DNA from: Eucalyptus grandis
Taxonomy: Eukaryota > Streptophyta > Magnoliopsida > Myrtales > Myrtaceae
DNA length: 64,000 nt
Assembly (NCBI RefSeq): GCF_016545825.1
Contig: NC_052616.1
Span: 55,435,623-55,499,622 of the forward strand
Direction: 5' to 3'
The notes under the pieces: generated by a model
The model's database searches: none
Told to the model about the DNA's origin: nothing
Seen by the model: the letters and a program-made list of their open reading frames with translations, nothing else
Translations under genes and position numbers: made by a program
Part shown: positions 35,148-46,988 of the stretch, in pieces
Layout: every line of letters begins with the position of its first letter
Position numbering within the stretch: the stretch's first letter is position 1

Positions 35148-37361
35148 CAGTGCCGAGGTTGATCCACTTTGTGTCCTTTCATGCAGAGTTCGGAGAATAG
35201 GAGATCAAAGTCATGCAATAGGAATGCCAAAAGGAAGCTAAGGTTGCGTTTATTTTGCAGAAAATTGATAATTTGGAAAATGTTTTTTTTAAAAACCATT
35301 ATTTATATCGATCGAAAAAATTAGTTAGCGAGAAATATGTTTGTTATCAACAATAATTTATGTCTCAAAATTTTCGTAAACCATGAAAGTATTTTTTGTT
35401 TGTTTCTTTTTAAATGCAGTACAGGCTATCATTTTCAGAAAAAATATTTTGTAAATCACTCATTTTCATGAAATTAATGGAGCCTAAGTGAAATTTGGGA
35501 TGTTGCACTAGAACTCTCAATACACTTCTACCTAGAAACACTTTACTTTTACATCCAGCGGGTTCCTAACTTTTGATGTTAGTAATTTCAATGAATCATA
35601 GAAAAGTAAATTTTTCACATTAGTAACTTTCCCCGCATAAAACTTTCTGAACAGCTTCCTTGCCATGTATGTTAAAAATTTAAGATTACATATAGCCGTG
35701 CCTTAACCGGAAACTTTTATCATCGGTGGTTAATAGCCAATTGAAAAATCAAAATTTGGGATCAATGTCTAAGGAGTTCAAAATACGGTTGATCCATTCA
35801 ATAACAATTATTCAATTCGCAAGTCCTTTCTTTTCATTTCTTTTTTCTTACTGTGTTTAATTATTGCTCAAGAAACTTCGGGGTCGCCCTTGGTTTATCG
35901 TATCATATTCTACCATTCCAATTAGCACTACCCTTTTCTTCGATCTCAATCAATCCGTCCAAGTCAGAAATGATCACCATTTTCACCCTTTAGAATATTA
36001 TTAAATTTAAATATTACCCAAATTTACATATAAATGAATTTACGGTTACTAAAAAAGAAAGCCACCTGTTATACTAAAATTCTGAAAAGAACGCAGCATT
36101 GACCCGGGCCATAAGGATGCGTGTCGGAAAAGGTCAACTAGGCAGATCTATTGTTTCAACTTTGTTATTGTCCGTGCCTACTCAATCTCAATCATTGGTT
36201 ATAAGATATTATACAATATAGTCTGCAACCTTCATAGCAATTGCATGAAGTCAATATGGAATCGTAGTGGCCAGGTCTTTGTGACCAAGATAAGCCCGTC
36301 ATCGCATAAGTCAAGATCAATAATAGGTAAGTGGGCACGATGATTCATGCAAAAAACTATCATCAAAAAATTCGAGAGGAGCAGAAAAGTCGGAATTTTA
36401 TGGAACAGATCGTTGTGCATGATTGAATATTTTGCATAATTTTATGGGCAAGTGTTCGAAATCTGAGCTCTATGTCGTGTGCATTATAAGTTATATAGCA
36501 TTTAAAATGTCATCGTGATAATCGAGTATATAACAAACATATTTTAAACGGTCTGGATGGCATAATCCCTGAACACAAATTAGATGTTGACATTGGATAT
36601 TGACGTTAACCAAAACCCATGCCTCGCTTCAGGAACACCATTCTGATTCGTTCAAAAGCAAAGCTTTTCAACATAATGACGATTGTCGAGCGAGAGGGGG
36701 AAGTTGCAAAAAGAAAAGGCTAATGTTAACATCTGTAAAAACATTTTTCGATTGTCGTTAGGTGATAAGTGGGAAAAAGGTTCTCTAGAACCATTAAACG
36801 TTTCAAGTGGAAAAATTGTTTTAAAAAATCATGAATCTATTGTACAACGGCCAATTCATTCCAAAACCTTTCAATTTTACTAATTTAATTATAAACCTTT
36901 CGACAATTGATCAATTTACTCCTGAATATTTTGACGATTTATCAATTTAGTCACAAACATTTTAACAATTTACCAATTTAATCATAATCTTTTTTATAAT
37001 TTATCAATTTAGTCTTTCTGATCAATTTTGGCAGTAAAATGTTGAGTGGCAATCTAGTCAGTTGCAATGGTCTTACATGACACAATCAGTACTAATATGG
37101 ACAATTTTTTCAATTTTTAAAGTTTATTTAATTTTTCTGAAATTTCCATAATTTTTTTGTTCTTTTCTTCTCTTTTCTTTGGCCTCCCTTTGGTCAATCA
37201 GGGTCTTCTGGCAAAGAAAAAGAAAAGATTCAATTATTTGATACGTATCGAATTCCAAATTAAAAGTCGTGGACGACGAGAGTCGACCAAGAAAACTTGT
37301 GTCGGGCTGTACAAGCTATTAATCAAAGAAAGACCCCAAACACCGGAGAAACGGGAAAGAG
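35148..37361 (+). promoter_or_regulatory. CRK-B upstream region
   Basis: 35148-35635 is unassigned sequence. 35636-36790 is paralogous to 50966-52210 upstream of CRK-C, for example 'cggaaacttttatcatc(g/a)gtggttaatagccaatt' and 'agtcaatatggaatc(g/a)tagtggcc'. About 36825-37100 is a MITE-like stretch with repeated 'aatttatcaatttagtc', absent upstream of CRK-C. 37180-37250 again matches the CRK-C proximal region ('ctggcaaagaaaaag' versus 'tctcgcaaagaaaaaa'). No gene is supported in the interval. Confidence 0.65.
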
Positions 37362-37646
37362 ATGGATCCTCCAAATCTCCCTCTCTTGCTCCTTCTCACT
37401 TGGCTTCCACCATTAACGCCCAAAATTTCCCAGCGCCCTCCGTGGTTCGGCCGGCAACTTCACGCCGAAAGACACTACCAAATCACCCTCACCGCCCTCC
37501 TCTCCTCCATCTCCACCACCAACTCCTTGTCCCTCACCTACGGCTTCTTCAACGCCTCCTCCGGCGCCTCCCAAACCCTCTATGTCATCGGCTCCTGTCG
37601 TGGTGACCTCCCTGCCGAGAGCTGTCGCGCCTGCCTCAATGCCTCG

Positions 37647-38065
37647 TGTTAGGAATAACTGATCCCCGAAAACCGGATTCGGCACTAAATCGAACCCCTA
37701 AAGCAATGCGGAAGACGAAGCCCGGGAAAACACGTATCATCAATCTTAAAGCACACCACGGAGTCAAGCGTACCTTGTTAGCCACAGATTAGACACCTAT
37801 GCCGATGCAGATCGAGGAAGTTCTGATCCGATGATGTCAATTCGCCTTGAAAAGGGAAAATCGGCGTTGCCTTAAGCGTCTTGTTCTTGTTGGAGGGAGA
37901 GAGGTGGGAGAGAAGAAGACGTACGTTCATTGTTCCAACGGTGTCATCTCTCTCTCTCTCCCTCCCTTTTATACCTTCCCCATCCACGGGCCCTATTCCC
38001 GTGGGCCGGGCCTTTGGGCCCAAGCATGGCGGACGGGCCTTAAGCCCATCACCTTAAAACCATCA
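37647..38065 (-). repeat. Copia element 2, 3' LTR
   Basis: Plus-strand ends are TGTTAGGAATAACTG and ...AAAACCATCA. A purine-rich tract on the element strand (GAGTGGGAGA, 38066-38075) adjoins it, as expected for plus-strand priming. Confidence 0.9.
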
Positions 38066-39286
38066 TCTCCCACTCGCACATGGTGGGCTGAACAGATTCT
38101 CTTTACCTCTCTTCAACATTCATACCGGTGAATAATCCGTGCGACCAGCATACTTTGAGAGCTCATTGCCATACATCTGTTAGGAATATATAGCAACTCA
38201 TAATGGGCATCACATCTGAGTAGATTTAGTATGCGTACCCTAGATCGATCGATCACATTTATATCTCTCTTAATCTCTTTTAAACAATGATATATATATT
38301 GTATTCGCAATTATGATTATCCCAAAGACAATCATAATTGGTTAACCGGTGAATACAAAACTACAATGTGATTCTCCAAAATCGATCTTCCTCTTTCCTT
38401 CAAACTCTCAATTTCAGTTCAGCTTGCTTTTCTAGAAATGTCCCATTAAATCGAATCAACTCATGACCATTGGCAACACCCTAAGATAGCAAACACTAAA
38501 TAGAAATCTTGAGAATAAGTAAGAGTCATGAGGGGACAAATGAATTGAGTAACTCTTTTCCTCAAGAGTCTCACACAACATAAAAGTTGAGATCAAACTT
38601 TTGCCACTCTTATTGGTCATCTCATGCATACGTAGTATGAAACACGTATTACGGTATTAACTCATTTCCCATGGAGCGTATGTCTACACTTTCAACACCG
38701 TACAGATGATAGTCTAGACATACCCAATGTCTAACTTGAGTTCACGTATCTACTCATTCACAAAATTCATCAGAACTCACATCTGGCATCATAGACAGAT
38801 AAAGTAAAATATGTGGGGTATTTTACTTTCGGACATAGTAAGTATTATGTCCTCATCTTAACACCCAATTAAGCCGACATACGTGTTTTAAGCTTGAGCT
38901 CTCGATTATCACCTAGATAATAAGCTTAAAAACAGTCTCATCTCTATTTATCACACAATAAATAGAGCGATTACCCGTGTGAGTGGGCTAATCTTATATC
39001 TGTCCGACATACTTTCTCAACTTAAAATAATACACTTTGAGTATTAAGATGCATAAAGATCAAACAAAGATACATAGGCATTAATGATGAAAACACAAGT
39101 TCATAAATGTGAACACTTAGGGAAATTACAATATTCAGTACATCATCCTCTACGCAATCCTAGAGATTTCATATGGCCACAAAACACATCTCTAGGTATT
39201 GGCTTTTCCATAGGATCTGCTACCATTCTATGCGTAGTATGTACTCTAAGTTCACATCTTTTCGTGCAATCATATCTTTGACAAGA
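38066..39286 (-). other. Copia element 2, 3' untranslated internal region
   Basis: About 1.2 kb is non-coding and strongly similar to 27664-29030. Conservation of such a long tail in both elements suggests it was part of the family ancestor. Confidence 0.7.
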
Positions 39287-40790
39287 TTATACTTGGTATC
39301 TATAGGTTTGGTCTTGCCATGATATTTTGGATCTTTGGTGTACACTTTGCTGCTTGGCTATCACGGTTAACCAATAACAAATCTGCAGCACTTCCAATAA
39401 CACATAAATGATCCAATAATCTCTTAAGCCAAACATCTTCTTATACTTTGCTGATGATAATGCCACGAACTCAGTTTCCATCGTGGACAAGACTATACAC
39501 TTTTGTTTCTTACTTGCTCCAACATATGGTGCCATTATTCGGTAAGAGAACAAACCCAGTAGATTTTCTTTCATCTAAATCTCCTCCAATTAGCAACATC
39601 GAGAATAGCCTATGAGTTGCGGATCCTTTCCATAATAACTCAACGTATAATCAACAGTCCCCTTTAGATACCTTAGTATTCATTTAACGGCTTTCCAACG
39701 TGCTTGACCTGGATTGGATTGGTATCTACTCACCATTCCAACTGCATAACATATGTTAGGTCTTGTACACATCATAGCGTACATCAAGCTCCCAACAGCA
39801 CTAGCATAAGGAACATGTTTCATTTGTTCATTCTCTTGTGGAGTCTTTGGACACAGTCTATGGTTTAATCCTTCACCTTTTGCAATAGGAGTATCTATGG
39901 GTTTACAATCTTGAAATCTTAACTCCAAGAATGTAAGCTACATCACCCATGTCTTTCATCTCAAAAGTTGGAAGACAACCAACTTTTGACAGTATTGACA
40001 AGCTCCATATTGCTTCCGGCAATTAGTATATCATCAACATATAATGATATGATCACAAATAGACCTTTGGATCTTTTGATATATATACAATGATCCTCAT
40101 CTATCATTGTAAAATCATATGCCATTATGGCATTATGAAATCATATATACCATTGTCTTGACGACTGTTTAAGGCCATATATCGACCTCAAAAGTCGACA
40201 TACCTTTTTCTTCTTGGCCTTTCATTATGAAACCAGCAGGTTGTTCCATATATGTTCCTTCCTCTAATTCTCCATTGAGGGGAGTAGTCTTTACATCCAT
40301 TTGATGTAACTCAAGATCCATACTAAACACTATTGCCAGAATTATGCAAATCAAGGTAAATCTCACTACAGGAGAAAATGTATCTTCATAATCAATATCT
40401 TCCTATTGATTATACCCATTCGCCACAAGACGAGCCTTATGCCTTTCTATCGAGCCATCAGCCTTTCGCTGTATTTTGAGAACCCATTTGTTCCCAATAG
40501 CTCTGCGTCCCTTTTGGAAGATCTACCAGTTCCCAGACTTGGTTTGATTTCATTGACTCTATTTCCTCTTCCATTGCATGAATCCATTTTTCCTTACTAG
40601 GGCAATTCAGAGCCTCATTAATATTTCTTGGCTCATCCTCATCTTGTGGAGCAACCATAAAAGTTTCCCCTTTAATGTCAAAATGTCGACGGGGAATACT
40701 TTGGTGACTTATTCGCCGTATGGGTGATTGTACACTTAGCACATCATTCCCCATTATGCTCCCACTCGGATTAGATAATGACGATATCAT
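39287..40790 (-). pseudogene. Copia element 2 reverse transcriptase and RNase H
   Basis: 40458-40790 encodes the RT start (KEKWIHAMEEEIESMKSNQVWELV) and the linker before it. 40169-40366 encodes DLELHQMDVKTTPLNGELEEGTYMEQP. YVDD is readable near 40030. 39680-39928 encodes PIDTPIAKGEGLNHRLCP...YASAVGSLMYAM. 39287-39574 encodes the RNase H region (CIVLSTMETEFVALSSAKYK). Frameshifts separate the pieces, so no full polymerase can be made. Confidence 0.85.
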
Positions 40791-40908
40791 CTCATCATGT
40801 GGTTGTAATTTGAGAATGAGTTGAATTCAATTCATCACTTCTTATATTACTCCCACTTGGACGAACTCCACTAATATCATTATCTTGATCCAAGGTTTCA
40901 AATAGGGA

Positions 40909-41598
40909 CTAATCTTCCCCTATTTCGCCCTTCTTAGGAAATTCATCCACGAAGAATGTGACATCACGTGATTCAAATTCAGTTATACTCCCACTTTCCT
41001 GCTCACCTACGAACACATACCCTTTCGAGTGTTCGGAGTATCTCATTAAAATACTCTTCTTTCCTTTATGACCCAATTTCCCAAACTTGTGAGAGGATTT
41101 ATGAGTATAGGCAGTACAACCCCATGGCTTAAGAAAACTTAAGTCCGGTTTTCTACCTGTCCATAACTCATATGGAGTGGAAATAACTGATTTGGAAGGC
41201 ACCCGATTAAGTATATAGGCAGCAGTTAACAACGCATCACTCCAAAAGGTGATAGGTAAGTTAGCATGCGCCATCATGGACCTAACCATTTCCATTAGGG
41301 TTATGTTTCTTCTCTCCGCAACACCATTTTGTTGAGGAGTATATGGAATAGACAACTGTCTTTCTATTCCCTTTTCATCACATAATTTTCTGAACTCATC
41401 AGATAAATATTCTCGACATCGATCAGATTTCAATGCTTTTATTTTCTTGTCTAATTGATTCACAACCAAGTTCATAAACCTTTTGAAACAACATAATGCT
41501 TCAAATTTATGAGAAATCAAATAGACATATTCGAATCGAGTATAATCATCTATAAAAGTGATAAAATAAATAGCCCCATGCCTTCTTCTCACATTCAT
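40909..41598 (-). CDS. Copia element 2 integrase core (open over 229 residues)
   Basis: It begins MNVRRRHGAIYFITFIDDYTR with the first catalytic aspartate in FIDDYTR. The second aspartate lies in ALKSDRCREYLS and the glutamate in YTPQQNGVAERRN. The C-terminal part carries ILNRVPSKSV, TPYELWTGRKPDL and GYVFVGEQESG. This is the DDE core that joins the DNA copy to the target. It is part of a longer polyprotein, so the apparent start is only the limit of the open frame. Confidence 0.85.
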   Translation of the reverse strand: MNVRRRHGAIYFITFIDDYTRFEYVYLISHKFEALCCFKRFMNLVVNQLDKKIKALKSDRCREYLSDEFRKLCDEKGIERQLSIPYTPQQNGVAERRNITLMEMVRSMMAHANLPITFWSDALLTAAYILNRVPSKSVISTPYELWTGRKPDLSFLKPWGCTAYTHKSSHKFGKLGHKGKKSILMRYSEHSKGYVFVGEQESGSITEFESRDVTFFVDEFPKKGEIGED

Positions 41599-41621
41599 TA
41601 AACCACAGACATCAGAATGGA

Positions 41622-42229
41622 TTAAATGCAGAGGAAATTCAGCTCTTTATCTTTTCCAAATGGTTTCCTTGTCGTTTTCCCTACTAGGCAATGCTCACAT
41701 CTGGGCAAATCGACTTTTTCAATGTTGCCCATCGAGCCCTCTTTGGCTAGTCTATTCATATGTTGTTGGCCAATATGACCAAGTCTAGCATGCCACACAT
41801 TCACATCATTATCACATGAAGTAAAAGACGTGAAACAAGATAATAACATATTGACATCATCACAGCCAACATTCAGTACAATAAAACCATCCAGAAAGTG
41901 ACCACAACCATAGTAATTTGTATCTAAACACAAATCTACACCTTTATTATGGAAGTTCATACCAAAACCAAGCTTAACCAACATCAAAACAGACACTTAA
42001 ATTTCGACGAATCTCCAGAGCATTTAGAACATCATGTAGGAACAAGGTGCGCCCACCACACATGTTCAGTTGGCAAGTGCCAATCCCTTTAACTTCAGCT
42101 CGGGTTGTTTCCCACATAGATCCACTTAGTTCCGGTTGGTATTCGTCGGAATTCCACGAAGGATCCTCTATCCTTCGCTACATCGTCTGTTGCTGCTGAA
42201 TCTACAGTCCACAAAGGATTGGATTCAGT
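41622..42229 (-). pseudogene. Copia element 2 protease relic and pre-integrase
   Basis: 41622-41996 encodes NDVNVWHARLGHIGQQHMN and RCEHCLVGKTTRKPFGK, the H-x-H / C-x2-C zinc region before integrase. The protease part (about 42000-42229) is frameshifted and its active site cannot be read in one frame. Confidence 0.75.
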
Positions 42230-42712
42230 CTATAAAGTAGAACTTGACACAAAAGCAAAGTTCTCAAATGTACAAGAGGTGTATACCTTCTTTAGCTCAC
42301 GACAATCGTGAGCATAGTGACCTCTATTGTCACAATTGTAATACCTCACCCTTGACATTTTCTTCACTTGAAGACGTTTTCCTCTCTTGTGTTGGTTAAC
42401 TCTTGATATCTTGCAATAAGGACTTGATCCTTTGCATTCCCACGTATTGAACGAATCAATACGCTTGCGCTTAGAGCTCAAAGCCCTTTCTGAGCTAGTA
42501 CCAGCATTGCAAATATCTATTTTCGGCTCACATGCCGTTAAGCGGTCCTCTACCAGCTCAAGGTGGCGCACAACATCCTTAAGATCTTCCATAACATGGT
42601 CAAAAGCTTCTAGTGCTTCTTGCTTTTCCAGCGCATATTGAATCTTCATATTCAATATTTCACAATTGTTGCCGTTCACATCAGCAATTACGTTCTTAGT
42701 TGCTGAATCCAT
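42230..42712 (-). pseudogene. Copia element 2 gag, internally deleted, damaged zinc knuckle
   Basis: The start is near ATG 42712-42710 (MDSATKNVIADVNGN). The frame jumps from the N-terminal phrase to ELVEDRLTACEP, so the central gag fold present in element 1 (about 300 bases, 32599-32841) is missing. The zinc knuckle reads YYNCDNRGHYAHDC. The first cysteine of C-x2-C-x4-H-x4-C is tyrosine, a different loss from that in element 1. Confidence 0.8.
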
Positions 42713-43055
42713 CGATCTGAACACATCAGATATATATGCACGAATAATTAATGCCTATCATTTATGCATCCACTTTGCACTGAGACCCATCATATTAATG
42801 AATAATTTGAAGTAAGGTTTCAGAATCAAAAGGTCACTAAGTTTCCAATCATCCTCCAAAAATCCCAACTTAAAATTATTATTAATATAATTGTCTTATG
42901 CAAAATAAATTCTATGAAGTTACAAAAACTTCTATAAACTACCCACAGCTAACTACCCACAGCAATCAGCAATAATAAGAAGCAACGGATAATTGACATC
43001 CAATAAAATAATAATGCTTTCAACTAATACAACAATTCATTACACTAAGTAATAT

Positions 43056-43060
<5 letters not shown>

Positions 43061-43104
<44 letters not shown>
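43061..43104. repeat. (AT)n microsatellite
   Basis: About 22 AT units lie between gag and the upstream ORF of copia element 2. Copia element 1 has no such tract at the matching place. Confidence 0.95.
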
Positions 43105-43106
<2 letters not shown>

Positions 43107-43146
43107 ACATAGAAAGAGATATTCAACACTCAAAAACATCTCAAGA

Positions 43147-43638
43147 TTAATCTAAGAAATAAATAGGGAATGTCCCTTCTAATCTATCAGTCAAAACATC
43201 TGAGAAAACTGAAGGCACATTTGCCAACCATGGAAAAACTTTTGGAGAGCTTTCATGTCGCCACCAAGGCGCATTTACTCTACACCATGTGGCGCTCAAT
43301 CTAAGGGTTGAAGTTTTGGCCAACTCAATCCTATAATACTCTCTTACAAAAGCTTCCACTAGCCCCCTGTAATCCGGGACCACGTTGACCTCCCATAGCC
43401 GATCTAACACTGCTTGCCATTCAGGTGGAAGAGTGTTCATCAAAGCCGGCATCTTCTCAAAATCCGGCATAAGATAACCATTCGGATGATTTCTGTATCA
43501 TCTGATTGACCTTGACCATGTGTGATACTAAATCACCATCAAGCCACCGATAATTAGCTAACTCTTTCATCGGCCTTTTCGGTCTAGCTCTTCCTTCGTC
43601 CGTTCTCGGGATTGCGGTATCCGTGCATAACGCATCAT
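43147..43638 (-). pseudogene. Conserved upstream ORF (pre-gag) of copia element 2, one frameshift
   Basis: The start is near ATG 43638-43636 (MMRYARIPQSRERTKEELDR), aligning with MPPPRLRTPIRQ in element 1. The frame shifts near 43570 and 43470 and ends at 43147. Conserved phrases are RWLDGDLVSHMVKVN (element 1: RWESGDLIDHVLEVN), MNTLPPEWQAVLDRLWEVN and VEAFVREYY. It lies between the GC-rich leader and gag, on the same strand as gag. I do not recognise its function. Confidence 0.6.
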
Positions 43639-43819
43639 AGTTCTGCAACAAATGCGAGAACTAAAATGGATCACTTATAATCCATAATAAACAAAATGGA
43701 AAATACATTTCCATGATTCATGCAACAAATGTAGAATAAAAAATGGATTACCTCTAACCCACACAAATATAATTGAAAAAGAAACAAATTCTTTTTTCTT
43801 TTTTTCTTTTTTTTTGGTT

Positions 43820-44340
43820 CAACAGTCAAAGTCAACGGTCAACGGTCGTCGGTCAACGGGTCAACGGTCAGGTCATCGGACCGGTCGGACCGGACGGGCC
43901 GTCGGCGGCGGGCGAACGGGCCACATGTGCCGCGCGCGTGCGCGGGATGACGTCACGCAAGCGTCAGCCCGCACGTGCCGCGTGCGTGCCGGGCGTCCGC
44001 GGTTCGGGTCGAGTCGGGTCGCCGGCCGGTGACCACCCTGGCCAACGTCGTCATTGCTGGCGTCATCGATGACGTCACCCTAGCGGTTGCGGACCGTTGG
44101 GTGACATCATTCGGCGTCGGCACGCGTCGGTCCCGCCGAGCCGCGCGTGCCGGTCGCCGCGGCCAGCAGCGAGCACGTGCCGGTTCGCCGACCGGCGTGT
44201 GTGTCGCACACGTTGGGTGAGCCAGCGCTTCCTGGCGCATCGCGCCCACGCGCGGCGACTTCCGGCCACGCGTGTGGGCGCATGCGGCGTCGTCCGGCGG
44301 CGCACGACATGTCGCCGGACTCGCCTCGACTAGCCCTTTG
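43820..44340 (-). other. GC-rich leader of copia element 2
   Basis: This is the counterpart of 33990-34515. The order of phrases (gtcggaccggacgg, gacgtcacgcaagcgtca, cacgcgtcggtc) is kept with substitutions. The overlapping open frames on both strands follow from composition and are not supported as genes. Confidence 0.75.
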
Positions 44341-44501
44341 ACCCTATGCATTCAGAAATCGATTTCGACTTACGGAAACTCGAAAAAATCAATGAACAGT
44401 GCTCGGGTGTCGGGATTTCTCGCCCCGATCCGTGCTGGCCGATTTTCTTCGCGAAAATTCAATCAAAAAACATGAAAAGGGTCGGGAAAACATGAACTCG
44501 G

Positions 44502-44514
44502 GCTCTGATACCAA
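44502..44514 (-). promoter_or_regulatory. Primer-binding site of copia element 2
   Basis: The plus strand reads gctctgataccaa next to the LTR, the same initiator-methionine-tRNA complement as in element 1. Confidence 0.9.
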
Positions 44515-44931
44515 TGTTGGGAATAACTGATCCCCGAAAACTAGATTCGACACTAAATCGAACCCCTAAAGCAATGCAGAAGACGAAGCCCGGGAAAACA
44601 CGTATCATCGATCGTAAAGCACACCACGGAGTCGAGCGTACCTTATTAGCCACAGATTATACATCAATGCCGAAGATCGAGGAAGAAATTCTGATCCGAT
44701 GATGTCAATTCGCCTTGAAAAGGGAAACCGGCGTCGCCTTAAGCGTATTGTTCTTGTTGGAGGGAGAGAGGGAGAGGAACGTACGTTCATTGTTCCAACG
44801 GGTGTCATCTCTCTCTCTCTCTCCTCCCTTTTATACCTTCCCCCATCCACGGGCCCTATTCCCGTGGGCCGGGCCTTTTGGGCCCAGCATGGGCGGACGG
44901 GCCTTAAGCCCATCACCAATTAAAACCATCA
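44515..44931 (-). repeat. Copia element 2, 5' LTR
   Basis: Plus-strand ends are TGTTGGGAATAACTG and ...AAAACCATCA. The element-strand TATA box is at about 44830-44838, with the same neighbouring hairpin as in element 1. Confidence 0.9.
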
Positions 44932-44936
44932 CCTCG

Positions 44937-45437
44937 GCCTTTGACATTCGTGACCTCTGCCCCCTCCAGAAGGAGGCGGTCCTCTGGCCAGGAGCGCACC
45001 ATCCGATACTCTAACGCCTCGATCTTCCGCACAGTCACGACCGATCCCGCTACTCGCTGTCCAACGTGAACAACGTCACGAGCCCCGAACACGTACAGCG
45101 GCTGCAAACACTGCTGGGTAATCTGCGGGCGGCGGCGGGCGGTGGATCGTTGAGGAAATGCAACGGCTGACAGGGGAATGAGTCGGCGGGTTTTGGCGGG
45201 ATCTATGCGGCGGTGCGGTGCACGCCGGACTTGACGGAGCGGGGATTGCAGCGCGGCTGCCCGGTGAAAGTTGTCGCGACACTTGGGCGTCTGTGCCGGG
45301 AAGTTGGGAGTGAATATCATGGCACCGAGTTGCCGGTTCCTGCGAGACCAATGATCGGTTCTTCGACCTGGTCAGCGAGCCACTTCCACCGCCGCCCACG
45401 CCGCTATCACCGACAGCAGATGCACCGCCTCCACTGC
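44937..45437 (+). pseudogene. CRK-B exon 1, second half (rest of DUF26-1, DUF26-2, hinge)
   Basis: It resumes with DIRDLCPLQKEAVLW-like coding and later 'gcacgccggacttgacggagc', the second DUF26 motif. The C-x8-C-x2-C context is broken by indels ('cggggattgcagcgcggctgc'). A TGA interrupts near 45168. A proline-rich tail ends at about 45437, before a gtttgt donor. Confidence 0.8.
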
Positions 45438-46988
45438 CAAGTTTGTGTTATTTTTTTCTATAATTCGAGTGGATTAAAATCATCTAAATTATTAATTATG
45501 TGAATTTCACATGACATTTACACCGTAAACCATTCAAATATGCTCAATTTAGATGTTCTTTAGATCATGTAATTTTTTTGGTTGGATAAACGCTTTTTTG
45601 CCAAACACGGGTGGGTTGGTCCATATTTTCGACAAAAGAAGAAATGGGTCCCTAACTCTAATCATTGATGCATCTCCAAGCTGTCATGAGATTTTTAAAA
45701 TTAATAATGAAGTGAGTCCAGGCTAGGGCAATGAATCATTAGCAGATCTTCCTTACTTCTTATCAGTCAGTCACCCCTTTTTGTCAATTAATATAAACGC
45801 AAAAAGTTCTTTGACACAGCGCAAAAAATGGGAAAGAAAATTTCGAGGCCATAATTGAAACATTCGTGACGCGCGCTTGCATGCGATCTTAGGTTATTAC
45901 TAGAACCTTTCAGTAGCAGACGTCAAAGGAAAAGAGAGGCCGAAACTTCCCTTAATTGAGCTTCATCGTCTGAAACTGAAGTTAAAAAGAATTAGATTGA
46001 TTAGCAATGTTAGACATTCTAAGAAGTTTTACTGAAAACTTTTTATTTAAAAAATGTGGCGAACTTTTATTGGGCGCTGAAATAAATTGGACCGATGATG
46101 CATTAAATGATCGGCAACCAATTAGAAATCAGCATGTCATTTAGTCAGAGGGTTTTGGTAAGATCTCTTATTACATAAAAGCATTCCTCGAGATTGAGTC
46201 AGATAAGAAATTCCCCTATATTTTTTATATCTAATTATTTGGTCTTAATCCTAAAGATAGACGCATGTATCCTGACCTTCCAAGTGTTTTATAATGATAA
46301 GATAGGACGGGCCAAGATTTAAAAAAATAAAATAAAATAAAATAAATGAAAACTAAGACCAAAGCACGATGGATTCGAATACAGCTGCTGTGAGGGCGGC
46401 CCAACCCGGCAACGACCGGCGTGATTGTTGTCGTCTCCATCACAGCAATAGAGCAATGAATCAAAGTTGTAATGTTAATTAGGATTAACATTAATTTTTC
46501 TCCCTTCTCTTTTATCATTTTCGTTGGTGTTCCTCATGTATATAGTGGTCCCGTATGTGCATATGGGGAGCATCTAATAACTCGGCAGAAATCTTTGACC
46601 TGAGCATTTGCAAACCAGCATTGGTAGTTCCTAGCTCCACTCGGTTTCTGTAAACCGTTGCACTGCCATTACTCTGATTTCCGTAAGAAATTCATGAAAG
46701 TAATGAACTTGTGGTTGAAAAGGTGACCTATTATACCCGAAAACTTCAAATTCTGGAGAATAATGTGTTATTTTTCAAGTGTTAATGCTCTCCATTAGAC
46801 GAATCTTGGTAAAACGAAAAAATCCAGAAATCCAAATAACTTTCCCTCGAGTTATCAAAGAATGGTGCGATGTATGTTTAAAATTTGTTTCGTTTCCATG
46901 TTCGAAATGGCGCTTGAGTGATTTCTCCAGTGTATTACTATGTAATGTAAGCAATGATCCTAAACATGATGTGCCTTTGCTCAAGCAG
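45438..46988 (+). other. CRK-B intron 1
   Basis: It begins gtttgt and ends caagcag. Long parts match CRK-C intron 1, for example 'aatgaatcattagcagatcttccttacttct' at 45732 and 54359, and 'tgcaaaccagcattgg' at 46607 and 55050. No gene lies inside. Confidence 0.7.

Larger units (their letters stand above)
37647..44931 (-). mobile_element. Ty1/copia retrotransposon 2, full length, inserted in CRK-B exon 1
   Basis: Identical 5-bp duplications cctcg (37642-37646 and 44932-44936) flank the element. LTRs are 37647-38065 (419 bp) and 44515-44931 (417 bp). It belongs to the same family as copia element 1 and lies in the same minus orientation. It carries upstream ORF, gag, pre-integrase, integrase, RT and RNase H in that order. 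The primer-binding site is at 44502-44514. The two LTRs differ at many positions, clearly more than those of element 1, so this insertion is probably older. Frameshifts break gag and RT, but integrase is open over 229 residues. Confidence 0.93.

Noticed and set aside
43061..43104. AT run as a regulatory or CRISPR-like array
   Set aside because: It is a simple (AT)n microsatellite without spacers, in a plant genome.
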